DNA of 64,000 nucleotides from assembly GCA_002104905.1 (NCBI GenBank), contig MCFE01000167.1:82156-146155 (forward strand), read 5' to 3'. Shown here one piece after another: positions 34,219 to 45,522 of this stretch (the stretch's first letter is position 1; every line of letters starts with the position of its first letter). Both the position numbers and the translations under genes were made by a program. The notes under the pieces were generated by a model. It saw only the letters and a program-made list of their open reading frames with translations, was not told the DNA's origin and did not search any database. The stretch comes from Basidiobolus meristosporus CBS 931.73 (taxonomy: Eukaryota > Basidiobolomycota > Basidiobolomycetes > Basidiobolales > Basidiobolaceae).

Positions 34219-35734
34219 CTAAAGCTTGTGTGTTTGCTTTTCTGCTTGAACGACCTGGTCTTGTTCAAGCTTCGTGATCTCTGCTTGGTTGTAACCGATT
34301 TCATTTAGTATTTGTGTGGTATGTTTACCAGGGGGAAGAAATGTGTGTTGCGCTTGGGGTTGCATTTTTCCTGGCGTCCTCGAAAGAATAGGTGCAGGTG
34401 GGGGATCCATAGAGTGCTCGAACGGTAGGACTGGAGTTACGCATGCATCTCTATTGGTAAATATCTGAGTCCATTCATCTTGAGATTTCTGCAGGAAGCG
34501 TTGTTGAAATATCTGGCGAGTTTTCGGCCAACTCGACGTATCATACTGGTCGGGAAGTGAGTTGGGCTCTAGCTCTAGTCCAATTATTAACTCATGGTAG
34601 AACTGTGCCTCAATAGCGCCACTATGAAGGATTGAGTGGATGGATAAAATATCCTAAGGTAAGAATTGCCTACTCACACTGCCATGTACTTTCCATCCGA
34701 TGTCTCATAGACTTCGTAAAAGGGTGCTCCTCCATCTAGCATATTATTGCCACGATTACTGCTATGAGCGCCATTGCTGATAAGTCCTGAAAGAAATGTC
34801 GAGAGATATCGAACCCCGCCAACCTTTAAAAATGGAAGTTAACGGCTTAACGTCCAGAAAGCAATTAAAAGTGCTACCATTGCTGCGTCTATAACTTGAC
34901 CTAGTCCTGATCTCTCCCTTTCATATAATGCCAACATAATCCCAACGACACATATAAGACTCCCACCTGCAAAGTCCGCTTTTGAAGATATCAGTAATAA
35001 GATTCTGAAGTAAAAGACTACGCTTGGCTAACCTAAGTAATTAATCGGGAACATTGGTTTTTCCCCGGATCGACCAAGAACCTAAAGAAAAGATGCCACA
35101 TTTTAGAGTCCGTCTTGAACTATGGGGATTCAAGAAAGAGAGCGTACTGATAATGCTCCAGCTATAGCCAAGTAGTTTATGTCGTGGCCAGCCTCTTTCG
35201 AGAGACTACCTGTGTGGAAATATTAGCTGATAGAAGTAAAAATAGTGCTATGAAGCCATCTCCGTGTTTACCAGTCTGACCATAACCAGTCAGTCTTGCA
35301 TAGATTAAACTAGAATTCTTTACGCACAGCACCTCTGGGCCAAAACCAAGCTTCTCCAAGACTCCCGGCCGGAATGGATCTATTAATATATCTGCTTGTT
35401 GTACCAAACGGAATATAATTTCTTTTCCCTCCGCTGATTTTAGGTCCAAGGCTATGGAGCGCTTCCCTCTATGGAATATATGGAAGATTGGAATAGTGCT
35501 ACAACAACTGGGGAACAGATGAGCACTACCTTGTTAAAAGGTCAGTAGAATTCCCATTCACTCTGTCAACACGAATCACCTCGGCACCAAAGTCTGCAAG
35601 TATCAAACCTTTGAAAGCTAGAATTAGGTTGTATCTTTAGGCCAGGAAATAGCTTTTTAGTGCTCACCAGCAAAGGGACCAGGCGCTAAACCTGCAAACT
35701 CTACGACTCGAATGCCTTTCAGGGGAAGCGCCAT
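34219..35734 (-). CDS. Alpha-methylacyl-CoA racemase-like, CoA-transferase family III
   Basis: Probably interconverts R and S 2-methylacyl-CoA esters ahead of branched-chain beta-oxidation. Eight exons (35734-35668, 35617-35530, 35468-35272, 35209-35148, 35081-35033, 34978-34878, 34823-34678, 34621-34219) give 370 residues, matching bacterial MCR. The start [21 protein letters not shown] is the usual N-terminus. Catalytic residues fall at the MCR positions: His126 in AGHDINYLA, Asp156 in YLADFAGG and Glu240 in VGAIEAQFY, with the CoA-binding [13 protein letters not shown] loop at 84-96. The [12 protein letters not shown] segment is typical of racemases rather than of transferases such as CaiB or Frc. 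The C-terminus is HKL, a plausible though non-canonical PTS1, so peroxisomal location is likely. Every intron is 50-75 nt GT-AG. Confidence 0.9.
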
Positions 35735-36408
35735 TTTCGAAAAGGAATAGCAAGTTGATAATGGTTTCATACACTTGCTGACCACTGCATTATATATTCA
35801 CAATAGTTTGTATGCTTTAATGGGCATTGGGAGTGAAGCAATCCTACTTCTCGAGTGGATCATTACTAAGATGAAACTGTGAACATTTCGATAAGCCAAT
35901 CATGGGTTGTGACTGGGGTTTTTGAATGTGATCTTGAGAATTGTGAGCATAATCTCGGGAATAAGCGATGAACTCTCACATGTATTGCTTTCATTAGTTG
36001 ACCTGATTTTCAAGACTTGGCACAGAAGGCGGTCTTGACCCATTCTTTCTAAACGCAAGTAAAACATACGTTGAAAAACCCCAGGCTTCGACATTAGTCT
36101 AGGTGGTGTATACTTTATATATTTCTTGAACTATGGCACAACCATTTATCCCTCACAAGCGGGTAGGGAAGTTCTTCGAATACGGTAAAAATTTACACGA
36201 ATACAGTAGTGGAACGATGGAAGTAATTACACAAGCATATTCCAGTAAAAAATCAATAAAAAAGCACTTCCATGCAAAAAACGTCTACATAATCTATATA
36301 CTGACATGCCTCACTCATGGTGGAGTTATCATTGACCGATACCAAGCTCTGCTAACCCCACCATGTTCCATAATGGGGGTCAAGGCCCGATCCGAATGTA
36401 GTATTCCC
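35735..36408. other. Intergenic region
   Basis: This 0.67-kb AT-rich gap lies upstream of the AMACR-like gene and downstream of the kinesin stop codon. No gene, repeat or clear promoter element was recognised. Confidence 0.55.
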
Positions 36409-39357
36409 TCAGCGCCATTGTGGCTTACTCCTGCGAACCGTACTACCGCCAGAGCCAGCTGAAGTTGAACCAAACAATTTTCGTGTTGTTCCACCCGAAG
36501 CTTTTAAAATCCCGCTCGACTGTACCTCGCCGACGGGCCCTCTGCTGCGAACTTTCGGGCCATTTCCTAGCTCATTGAGTGGGTGATACTCTGCACGGTT
36601 GCGTCTGCGGGCACTGTTGGTTCTAATAGCACCAACACCCACACTCATTTGAGTTTTTGTCTTGGGCGTACTAGGGGAAGGCTGAACACTATCGTCAAGG
36701 CTCTTAGATTTCAAACTAGATTTCAGGATACCCGTGCTCTTCTTGAGGGCCGATGGTAGAGATGGCGGTTTAACATACGGAGAGGACGGAGCAGGGGTAT
36801 CCTTCGTAATAGTCTTAAAGGGAGAAGAGACGCCTGGTTCGGTAAAAGTCACTGTGCGAATTCTTTTGCTAGGGTTGACCGTCGAAGTGTTGTTTGACAT
36901 GGAGCTGACCCGAGCTCGTTTTGCGCTCGATACCATCGGAGATATTACCATTGAACCTGGTCCATCCTGATTGGACTTGAGGTGGGAGGATTTTGATCTG
37001 CCTGTTGGGGGCTTTTCCGGAGTACGGCTAGGTGTAACCACTGTTGGGTGAGGGGAATATTTTCTAGCTTTCAAGCTTATCGGTGACCGAATAACCCTGT
37101 TGGATCGTGCAGACTTTATGGTCAACTCGTTGAGGTCGGATGATAGATATTCGGAATCAAGTTTGGAAGATTCCGGAATGCTCAGCATATCTTTAAGTTC
37201 TTCCTCAACTGCACCATATGAATTGGCTTCCTGCTTTTTGACGATCTCGGCAAATGCAGAAATCTGCGCCATGTATATGTCATTCAAGTAGGAGGTATCC
37301 AAACCTTGAGATTGAACCGCCTCTATACAATCGCGTAGACCAGCCAAGCAAGTGGCATTGTTTTTCATAAACGTCTGCACGATGTGGGACTGATTACGGT
37401 TGGTACACTGACTTACAACCACCACCTTCTCCAGTCGGGTCTTCAACGAACCCATGTTCCGCAAATTCCCATTCTCCAGCTCACTGATCAATTTGATTTC
37501 CTCCATTGTATCCAATGGGATTTGATGCGCGCTTCCTTCGAGGAGCCTTTCAATGTGATGACGATGACGCCTGTTGGTATTCCATGCATAATCCAGACGG
37601 CGAGCAATGGTGTTTTTGCTCTCTTCTAGGTTCCGGAGGGTTTCCTCGGCCATATCGAGGTAGGAATTCATGCTAGAATCACTTTCCAAAGTTGACAACG
37701 CAGCTACGTACGCATCCCGCCAAGTCTTCAATCCTTCATATCGTTGATGAAGATCCATATAATGCGCCCATAGGTTACCAATATCACTTTCACATTCGGT
37801 GACCTTCTCGAAGTGAATGCTGATTTTCTTCTGACAATCCTCGAGCTGTTTCCGCAAAGCCAAGTCGAGCTTAAATGTATTTGCCGTGCCATTAGCATTG
37901 GAGGGTTTGGGGGCATTCTCCTTGGTGTGAAGTTTTTTCTTGAGCTCCTCGACTTCGGACCGTAGATCTTTAATGATCTTCACGTATTGTGAGACATGCA
38001 TATTCACGCTCAACGTGTTCTTTTCCACCCTGTTCTTGATATTCTTTGCACGACTAGCATACTTCAACGTGTTGTGTGTCTCGTCGTAATAAAGACTTGA
38101 TGGACTTACACACACGATCATGACAGTCTTGCAATTCCCGCCCAACGAGAACTTGAGCAAACGTGTCAGTTTGCTGTCACGATACGGGATATGGGCTTTG
38201 CGTGTTTCATCGCAGAGTGCGTTGATACAATTGCCCAATGCTGGTGAAAAAGCAAGTGCTTAGTACCCACGATTGGATGGATTTGGTGAATAGTGAAAAG
38301 CCTACCTAATAAGGACCTGTTGATGTTGGCCCCCTCCATGAGCCTCTCACCCTTATTCGCAGTGACAGAAGCTCTCTCACTTCCAGCCAAATCGATCAAG
38401 CTCAAAGTGGCCATCATATAATCGGTGGTAATGTTGGCAGTACGAGGCCTTTGTTTGATGTGAATTTGCAACACTGCGTGTGAACGAGAAGAAGTCGCAT
38501 TGGCCTCAGTTGGAGAGACGGTCCGATTACGATTACCCCGCAATATCATGTTCATGACATGGTCTACCTGTAGAATATTGATCAGAGTTAAAGAATGATA
38601 TTGTACTACTAAATAATAAAGCAAAGACATACATCACGTGGAAAGTGCTCACTCAATCCAGACACCACCACCTTCTTGTTTGAATCCTCGCGTAGCGCGA
38701 GGGGAGGCGAAACTTTGCCCTCAGGTACGAGCAAATCACGAATCGTCTCGTTGTATACCTCAAGATACGACAACGATATTTCTACGGTCTTCTCATTTTC
38801 TACATCAGAAATTCTACGGAACAACTCCTCCATCGTCAGGAAGATGATACCTGGATTTTCGGGGGTGCCGCTGATAGTATGTGTCTTGCCACATCCAGTA
38901 GCCTACAATTATTAGAAACCATATAAGTTATTGAAAGAGGAATCATGCTTCAATCGAGATAACATACACCATAAGCAAACACAGTTGAGTTGAAACCATT
39001 CAAAATATTGTCAATAAGGCTTTTGCTAGTTCCTTCAAACACATCTTCTTGAGTTGAATCCTCATCAAAAACACGATCGAACACGAATCTTGCATCCTTG
39101 TGACGCTTGTTGCTGGCGCCAATTTTGTGAGCAGAATGCATATCCTCGGGGGGATCAAATACGACTACATGATCATCGATCACATGAACAACTTTGCGTA
39201 CGTGTTTTGAAGCTTCTTGCTCGTGCGCTGATTGGAAAGACGCGGAGAAAGGAAAACGGTGATTGTTGGTTGGAGGAAGTAGGGCTATTTCGCGTTCATT
39301 GAACGGGCGAACTCTAACGGCAACCAAGATTGCAGATTCATTTGAATCCGACGGCAT
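36409..39357 (-). CDS. KIP3: Kinesin-8 (Kip3/KIF18-like) motor
   Basis: Plus-end-directed motor that also shortens microtubule plus ends and so controls spindle length and nuclear position. Exons 39357-38968, 38902-38633, 38567-38306 and 38240-36409 give 917 residues. The motor domain is N-terminal: [13 protein letters not shown]-loop [10 protein letters not shown], switch [12 protein letters not shown], switch [15 protein letters not shown] and the loop-12/helix [16 protein letters not shown]. The neck carries [21 protein letters not shown], which is diagnostic for kinesin-8. A coiled coil follows, then a Ser/Pro/Lys/Arg-rich basic tail that would bind microtubules. The first intron donor GTATGT directly after the Gly codon preserves the P-loop. 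The terminal TGA is at 36409-36411. Confidence 0.93.
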
Positions 39358-41519
39358 TATTCAACCAAAAAAGTGGACTCTAAGTTTGATCTGGAGATAG
39401 CGTTTTGCCTTACTGTTCTACTTTCCAAGCGCAAAGTGTCTTTGGAAGAAATAAAAAAGATGGTAACCTCGCTGGTAGTCAAACCAATGTAAATAAATAT
39501 ATTATGATGTTGAAAGAACAATTCAGGACTAAACCAAGACAAAACAAAGTAAAGGCCAATCATGTAGCAACATAGTGACAGAACCATGGCGATCAAAAGT
39601 AAATAAACATTGGTGAGCCTGATAAAAAAAACCAAACCTTAGATAGGCCATATAAAGCCATATCTATCATCATTCTACACTGCCTTAAGGTACTCCTTGT
39701 GTCAAGATGCTTGAATCAGTGACGGAGTAGTGAGTTTTATATTTCACCCGCGGCGAGTGTTTACTGCCGTTGGACTGGCTGACTTCTAATGGGTCGAAGT
39801 ACAAAGTGCAATTTGCTGTGCAACCTGGATGTAACCTGACGATGACTGTTTTGAGTTATATCAAGTACTGCTCAACGTGGTCGAGCCCAACTGGGTCATA
39901 ACCTGCACGCCACGAAATTACGACATACGACCCGCACTATACTAGAGAATATATCAAACGGAATAGAAATACGAACGGAGTTTTAGGCGATGCGGAGTGA
40001 CGAGGCGCTTCAAGCATCGCAGATAACGAGCACATACCAGCTATTTGTCATTTCTGTTGAGGATGTATTTGTAGGTCAGAGATTTACGGCTGTAGCTATC
40101 GATTGCTCTCACACAATCATGGCTTGTCCATAGCAGTGAATAAGGAAAAGGCTACAGCACGATCTGTTAGTCAGCGGAACTTGTAAAAACCCGTTTAAGC
40201 ATATATGCGAACGGAACCACGGCTCAGGTGAAGTTTGAAGTTGGCATTGGAAACCGGACTGAAGAGTTCCCACAAATAATGCATTTCTCTCGTCTGTTAC
40301 AAAGCTATCTCTGCTTGAGCAGGTATTAAAATTGTGAGGATATAATTCCACTCAATGGGGATGATATACCCAATTGTCTGGAACCTTAATACGATGTAGC
40401 AGTTAACCTCGGGAGATTTTATTCAAAAAGCTGATGCGCTCCCAAACGTAGTAAAACAGCACAACATTGCTACCATCAACCAAACGGGAAACACGCCACT
40501 CAGGAATCACGCGGAAGCAAGATCAAGCACAACACTGTTATATTGTGTGATTTGTGCGACCTGGAATTGCACCTCAGAGTGAAAATTTCGGATTGGGCTA
40601 GGATGGGTATTTGGATAATTTGAAAATAATCGAGATTCTTGAATGTTTACCCGGATCTGAAATCCACTGGCTCGACCCGAGAATTGCCTATCAAGAGATG
40701 TTTGCAAACACCATGAGACTGCCAGATTGTTATAACCGGTTTGCGTGTAGGAAAAACGATTTTCTGTGGCACCAACCGGAACCCGCCTCATAAGAAAAAT
40801 ATATAGGGCAATATAGATGAGTCTATATCCAGCATTCGTACTTCCAAACCGATTAGGTACGATGTGTAATCTGGGAATTTGTAATCTCTCTCAAGAGGTA
40901 ATTCTTATAACTTGTATGGCACTTGATATAACAATCACACCAGCTTTGGGACTCATCATCCATTTTTGTGGCTCAGCAATGGTCATGAAAAGTTTGAGTA
41001 ACCAAGATGGCAACTGAGATAGCTATGCCATTGGGATGGAAAACTTGACTTATCTGTGCATATTTATGTATGACTTACCCGATATATATGACAACCCTCC
41101 ATATATGGCGGCCATGTGGTCTATGTGACGCTCACCCAGGGTGATGAGCACGGATCACCAGTCAACGAGCAAAGTGGCTCAATACATTTTCCCGAATGTG
41201 CTCACCAATGCTGAATTTGGCCAATTTGGCCTAGTCACTCCCAAACTGGATAACCCTGGATTTCCTTTCCTAAACCAAGTTTCAAACCTTGTAGAAATTC
41301 GAGTATTACTGGCAATAGGTTTAAAAGGTTCTCGGGTTACTAATAGCCACACATCAAGCACTGAGAACAGGTTCTATATATAGGATGACCAATGGCTGGT
41401 GAGGCATCCATACGGATAATCGTTTTGGAGATGAGATTAGGCATTTGAAAACTTCCGGTCTTTGGCAAATATATAGTTTATTTTACAGCTCTCTATGGTA
41501 TAGTATTAATGTACAATGT
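39358..41519. other. 2.2-kb gene-free stretch
   Basis: The left part must contain the kinesin promoter and the right part the arrestin 3' UTR. Open frames are all under 95 codons and none has a motif. No repeat or RNA gene was recognised. Confidence 0.5.
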
Positions 41520-42623
41520 TCAACATGACACTATGTCTGAATAGCTTGGGGGTAAATACTCAAGATTAGTCATGTGGCTTTGATAGACTGGTGGGCGATC
41601 TGATGTAATTTCGTTGTAATTTGGTAAAGATTCAGATGCAATATATTCTGAATTGAATTTGGCATCATCGTCAGACGCAACCAAAATGGGCAGAGAGGTG
41701 ACCATACTTGTGTACACCCCGTTGATCTCCAGCTCGATTTTGGCGTAGAGCCTGTGAGTTACTTCAACATATTCTGAGGATGCATCGCAATGAATTCGCC
41801 TAGAGTTCTTGGGAATTCGAATTCTGACCACTTGCTGTGTTTCGTCGCCATTAAAATAATTGGAAACCGAGTGAACAGCACGACGGCTTTCTACAGTAGA
41901 AATGTTGTTTGGGTCATTCACGTCTGGCACCCGGTAGAGCGTGATTTCCCCGAGGATGACCTCTACACCGATGATATGGACTTGACGGTAGAGTGGTATG
42001 TGGTGGATGTGAACTGGCACAACCTTGCCCGGCTTCAGCTGATAGCTGGGAATTGAAACGTCGTATGACACAATGTCCTTCCAGACCCCCTGAGATTTCG
42101 TGTTGAAGGCGGTACATGCCAGAGGGTTCATCGGTCTCGAGATATGAACAGACTTTTCGGCTTTGAAGTTGAACTGAAACATTGAGGTTTCGGCAAAAGC
42201 TTTGAACCCGTACTCTATCTGAGCACCTTCTGCTTCAAGAGACTCGGGAAGGGTGGATGGAAGTGCGAGCTCAAATGGGAATTTGTATGTCCCTTTGCTG
42301 TAGCATTTTGGGGTTTTGCATTGGTCCAAGAACTTCCATTCATGATGGACTAGGTTTCTCTGGGTCTTTTGGATTCCTAGAGTGGTTGAATGCTGCATTT
42401 AGAAGATGAACCATGATGGAAGCAACGGCACAGAATATATACCTCTATATAGAGTCAAGTTCCCCTGGAACTGGAGATGGATTCTGTGTATTTTGACAGG
42501 TGAGGCTGGGGCGAATATTAGGTTCCCCTTGAGAAAAATGACCGAGTTGTCGTCCTCAAATGAATTTGTGACGAATCGGTCTTGGGCCAACTCAATTTCA
42601 AATACTCCTTGATTGAAGAACAT
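41520..42623 (-). CDS. Alpha-arrestin (ART-like) ubiquitin-ligase adaptor with PPxY motifs
   Basis: Adaptor that brings a Rsp5/NEDD4-type ligase to plasma-membrane transporters for endocytosis. Two exons, 42623-42443 and 42376-41520, give 345 residues. The in-frame TAA seen at 42399-42401 is inside the intron, whose donor GTATAT and acceptor CTCTAG join YRG to IQKTQRN in frame. The arrestin N fold is visible (FEIELAQDRF, KIHRIHLQFQGN, KFLDQ, GTYKFPFELALPSTLPES, IEYGFKAF). The arrestin C fold follows (SYDVSIPSYQLKPGKVVPVHIHH, HRLYAKIELE). Two ligase-binding motifs lie near the end: PPVY and PPSY. An upstream in-frame ATG at 42695 would add 24 residues; I prefer 42623 because MFFNQGVFEIEL begins where family members begin. 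Confidence 0.87.
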
Positions 42624-44200
42624 CCCGACTTCAGTACGCTTTAGTATTAATAAGAAGTAATGTACATCACATAGTAGGCCAGCGCCCAATGTCATTTATA
42701 TACAACTTGGCCATCGTGGCTAATACAGTGCGATCCAGTTATTAGCTCAAGCCCCAAAAGATACCGGATCAACTATTTATCATCGTCCAAATAGCGAATC
42801 TTGAAGTTGGTGGCGATTCAGATATATGTTGTCTAGAAGTAGAAAGCTTACCAACAGTCAAAATCCCAACTTTCCTCTCTTTTCACCAAAATGGGAATAT
42901 CGATGTCTGTTTTCAATGATTTCAGAAGCTGTGACCCAATAGGATGGCTTCATAGGAATAACTGATAAGCGAGGCCTGATTTCTGATGTCTTACCATCGT
43001 AAACAAATTGCCGGCTTCATAAAAGTCATACTGATCATGTATTGGAATTGCCATATGCGGGCACCTGCATCCTTTCGCGAAAATTTTCAAACGACTCAGT
43101 CTTCTACAAGGGGATTAGTGCCCCCTTCACCCCTTTGGCCACTGAGTCCTGCTGCTGTGGAAGCTTGGTCACAGTAAGATTTCATATCAAAAAATTGCAG
43201 TGAGTTTGTTGCGAATTGATGGACTGGGAGTAAAGTACGACTCTGGCCAGCCTACCAATCGTAGTTATTTCAGGGTTGCGAATCGTCCATGTGAAATCTA
43301 TGATCGCTCGATTTAGATGATGCAATAGGTAATTTAGCCGAGGTGGCCAACCATGGCTGCCCGTTTTTTGCTAAGATTCCTTGGGTTATTGGTTGAGCTC
43401 CGTCTTTATTAGTGCTGTCAGATGTGCACCATATTATTTCATTGCTGTACACCTAATTATAGCGTAGTTATGTCAGTAATGGCGCGAGTCTACCGGACCA
43501 ATACACTTAGGCCATCCTTGGCCAACCACAGAGGACCTTCTTTAATAATTAAGCGTTGGCCGTGTGGTGCCTCAAGCCTCCAAGTGCACAAACTGATTGC
43601 GTTGCTGGTGCAGAAATGCACGCATGTATACAACTTACCATTTGGGAACTACATGGTTCATTCTGGCGAGTTTCCGATCAGTCCTATTGAATCCATCAAT
43701 CAATACTGCAGCCAGGACATGGTCTAGTTTTTTCCTCTATCACTGGCAGTGCAACGGTCATTTTTGGGCTTTGAGTTTTGGGAAGTCTTCTTCCTAATCC
43801 GAAGGATGATCAAATCTGTATACTACACTAAATAAGCTTGCATAGGCATCGCCTGTTCCATTAGACGCCGTTGTCGGTTGCGAATGTTTTCTATTTAAAA
43901 GGAAGTGTCTCGATACGACTCACTTGAATAGTAGATGATAGAACCATATATGCCCAGCATCATGTTACCATAGGAACCTTAAAAGCAAATTGGTTTCATC
44001 ATTGTTGGAGCACGAACTATATCCATGCTCAGAGATCAACAATGGCTAATCAGCGCTCAGCTATAAATGGCAAACTAGGTTACTTTGTAACGGCGCTATA
44101 CATCTAGACAAGATCGAGCGATTTTCCCTTCGGGCAGCAGAGTATAAAAGCCACCACTTGTGTTATTAAGTAAGCCAACATTCAAGTGCAATATCCCATC
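42624..44200. other. Divergent intergenic region (arrestin / PIN-like carrier)
   Basis: This 1.6-kb gap lies between genes transcribed away from each other and holds both promoters. A TATA box for the carrier gene is at 44143. The 101-codon plus frame at 43422-43727 carries no motif. No repeats were recognised. Confidence 0.5.
44143..44150 (+). promoter_or_regulatory. TATA box of the PIN-like carrier gene
   Basis: TATAAAAG is a consensus TATA box lying 58 bp upstream of the ATG at 44201, a spacing that allows a short 5' UTR. Confidence 0.5.
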
Positions 44201-45522
44201 ATGCGTCTGTCTACAAAAGATGTCATATGGATGGCTCTTAAGCCTATTCTCAAGCTCTTAATCAACGCAGGTATGTTCTTTACGATGTATTGCATATAAC
44301 ACAGTTGCTAACTACTGATTGTCAAGCCGGCGGGTTTGCTTTAGCCAGAGCCGGCATCATCACTCCTGCTACCGCTAAAACGGTTTCCAAAATTATCGTT
44401 AATCTGCTTCTGCCCTCCCTGTTGATCTCCAAACTGGTGCTCCATCTTGATATTGATGAAATTGCCAACATGGGAATCTCCATTTTGGTTCTGGTTACTT
44501 ATATCCTACTTGGTCTGGTTGGTGGTCTGCTGATGAAATCCTTCTTACCCTTGCCAGAAGGCTTCAAAGGCGGGTTTGTTTCTATGAATGTGTGGGGTAA
44601 CTTTGCCGATCTGCCTTTAGCCGTATTGATGTCTATCGGGAATAGTCCGCCATTCTTGCCAGGGGAATCTGCCAAGGGTTCAGCCTATACCGCCATGTTT
44701 TACGTAGTATTCAATTTTACTCTCTTCGTATGCGGAGGCTCCACTATCATCGAGAGTGATTTTAGTAATCCGGTAGTTCTCCCTGAATCAATTCCTCTAC
44801 CTGAGGTGCCCAAGAGAGATCAGCCGTCATTGAAGGAGATTGACGACGAACCATCTACTTCTGAGAGCGCGAGTGACTCGATGCAAAATCCGATTGGTCA
44901 CCACTCCAATGACTCTAATATCACTGTGGTTGATACCTTGAAAGATGCTTCCAAGCCCGTCTCTTCCCCAAAGTGGAAAAAAGCTATGAAACGCTTCTTG
45001 AGAAATCTCATGATACCACCTAACATCGCCACATTTATCGGGGTAACGGTTGCACTTGTAGCGCCCCTTAAAGGCCTATTTATCGCTAGGAAGGGCAGTA
45101 GCCATGAGCCATGCCTTAGCTGGGTTCTGGATAGCATAATCACGATATCTGGAGCATACATCCCTCTTGCGTTTGTTAACCTTGGTGCTGCACTCTCAAA
45201 AATTAGTGTTCATCGGGTACCGAAGGTGGCAGCACTAGCGATTACTTTCTTCAAAATGATTGTATTCCCCTTCATAGGTGTTGGGTATATTCAATTGCTC
45301 ACATATCATACACCACTCATTGACCCTGAGGATCGTGTTTTCCGATTCCTACTGATGTTTGGATCCTGTGTCCCATCTGCCACTACACTTTTGCTATTGA
45401 CCCAATTTTACAACCCAACTGGTAAGGCCAAAGAGATTACTGGGATCCTAGCTCTCCAGTATCTGGTGGGATTTGTTACTATGGTTATATCCATGGTTAT
45501 CATCCTAAACCTGCTGTTTTAA
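44201..45522 (+). CDS. Membrane transport protein of the auxin efflux carrier (PIN-like) family
   Basis: Multi-pass carrier of the Mem_trans family. Yeast relatives such as Ecm3 sit in the ER or plasma membrane, and the substrate is unknown. Two exons, 44201-44270 and 44327-45522, give 421 residues. The N-terminal half has about five membrane segments with the family signature LLLPSLLISKLV and the crossover-like LMKSFLPLPEGFKGGFVSMNVWGNFADLPLAVL (family NxxDLPLA pattern). A hydrophilic Ser/Asp-rich loop follows (residues about 180-240), then the second helical bundle beginning LRNLMIPPNIATFIGVTVAL and including the CVPSATTLLLLTQFYNP motif. Total length and the central loop fit fungal members. 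A TATA box lies just upstream. The intron is 56 nt GT-AG. Confidence 0.9.

Noticed and set aside
42399-42401. In-frame TAA between the two halves of the arrestin frame, apparently a premature stop.
   Set aside because: It lies inside a 66-nt GT-AG intron (42442-42377) whose removal restores a continuous arrestin fold.
44898-45161. A minus-strand frame inside the PIN-like carrier gene.
   Set aside because: It overlaps conserved coding sequence in antisense and has no support.
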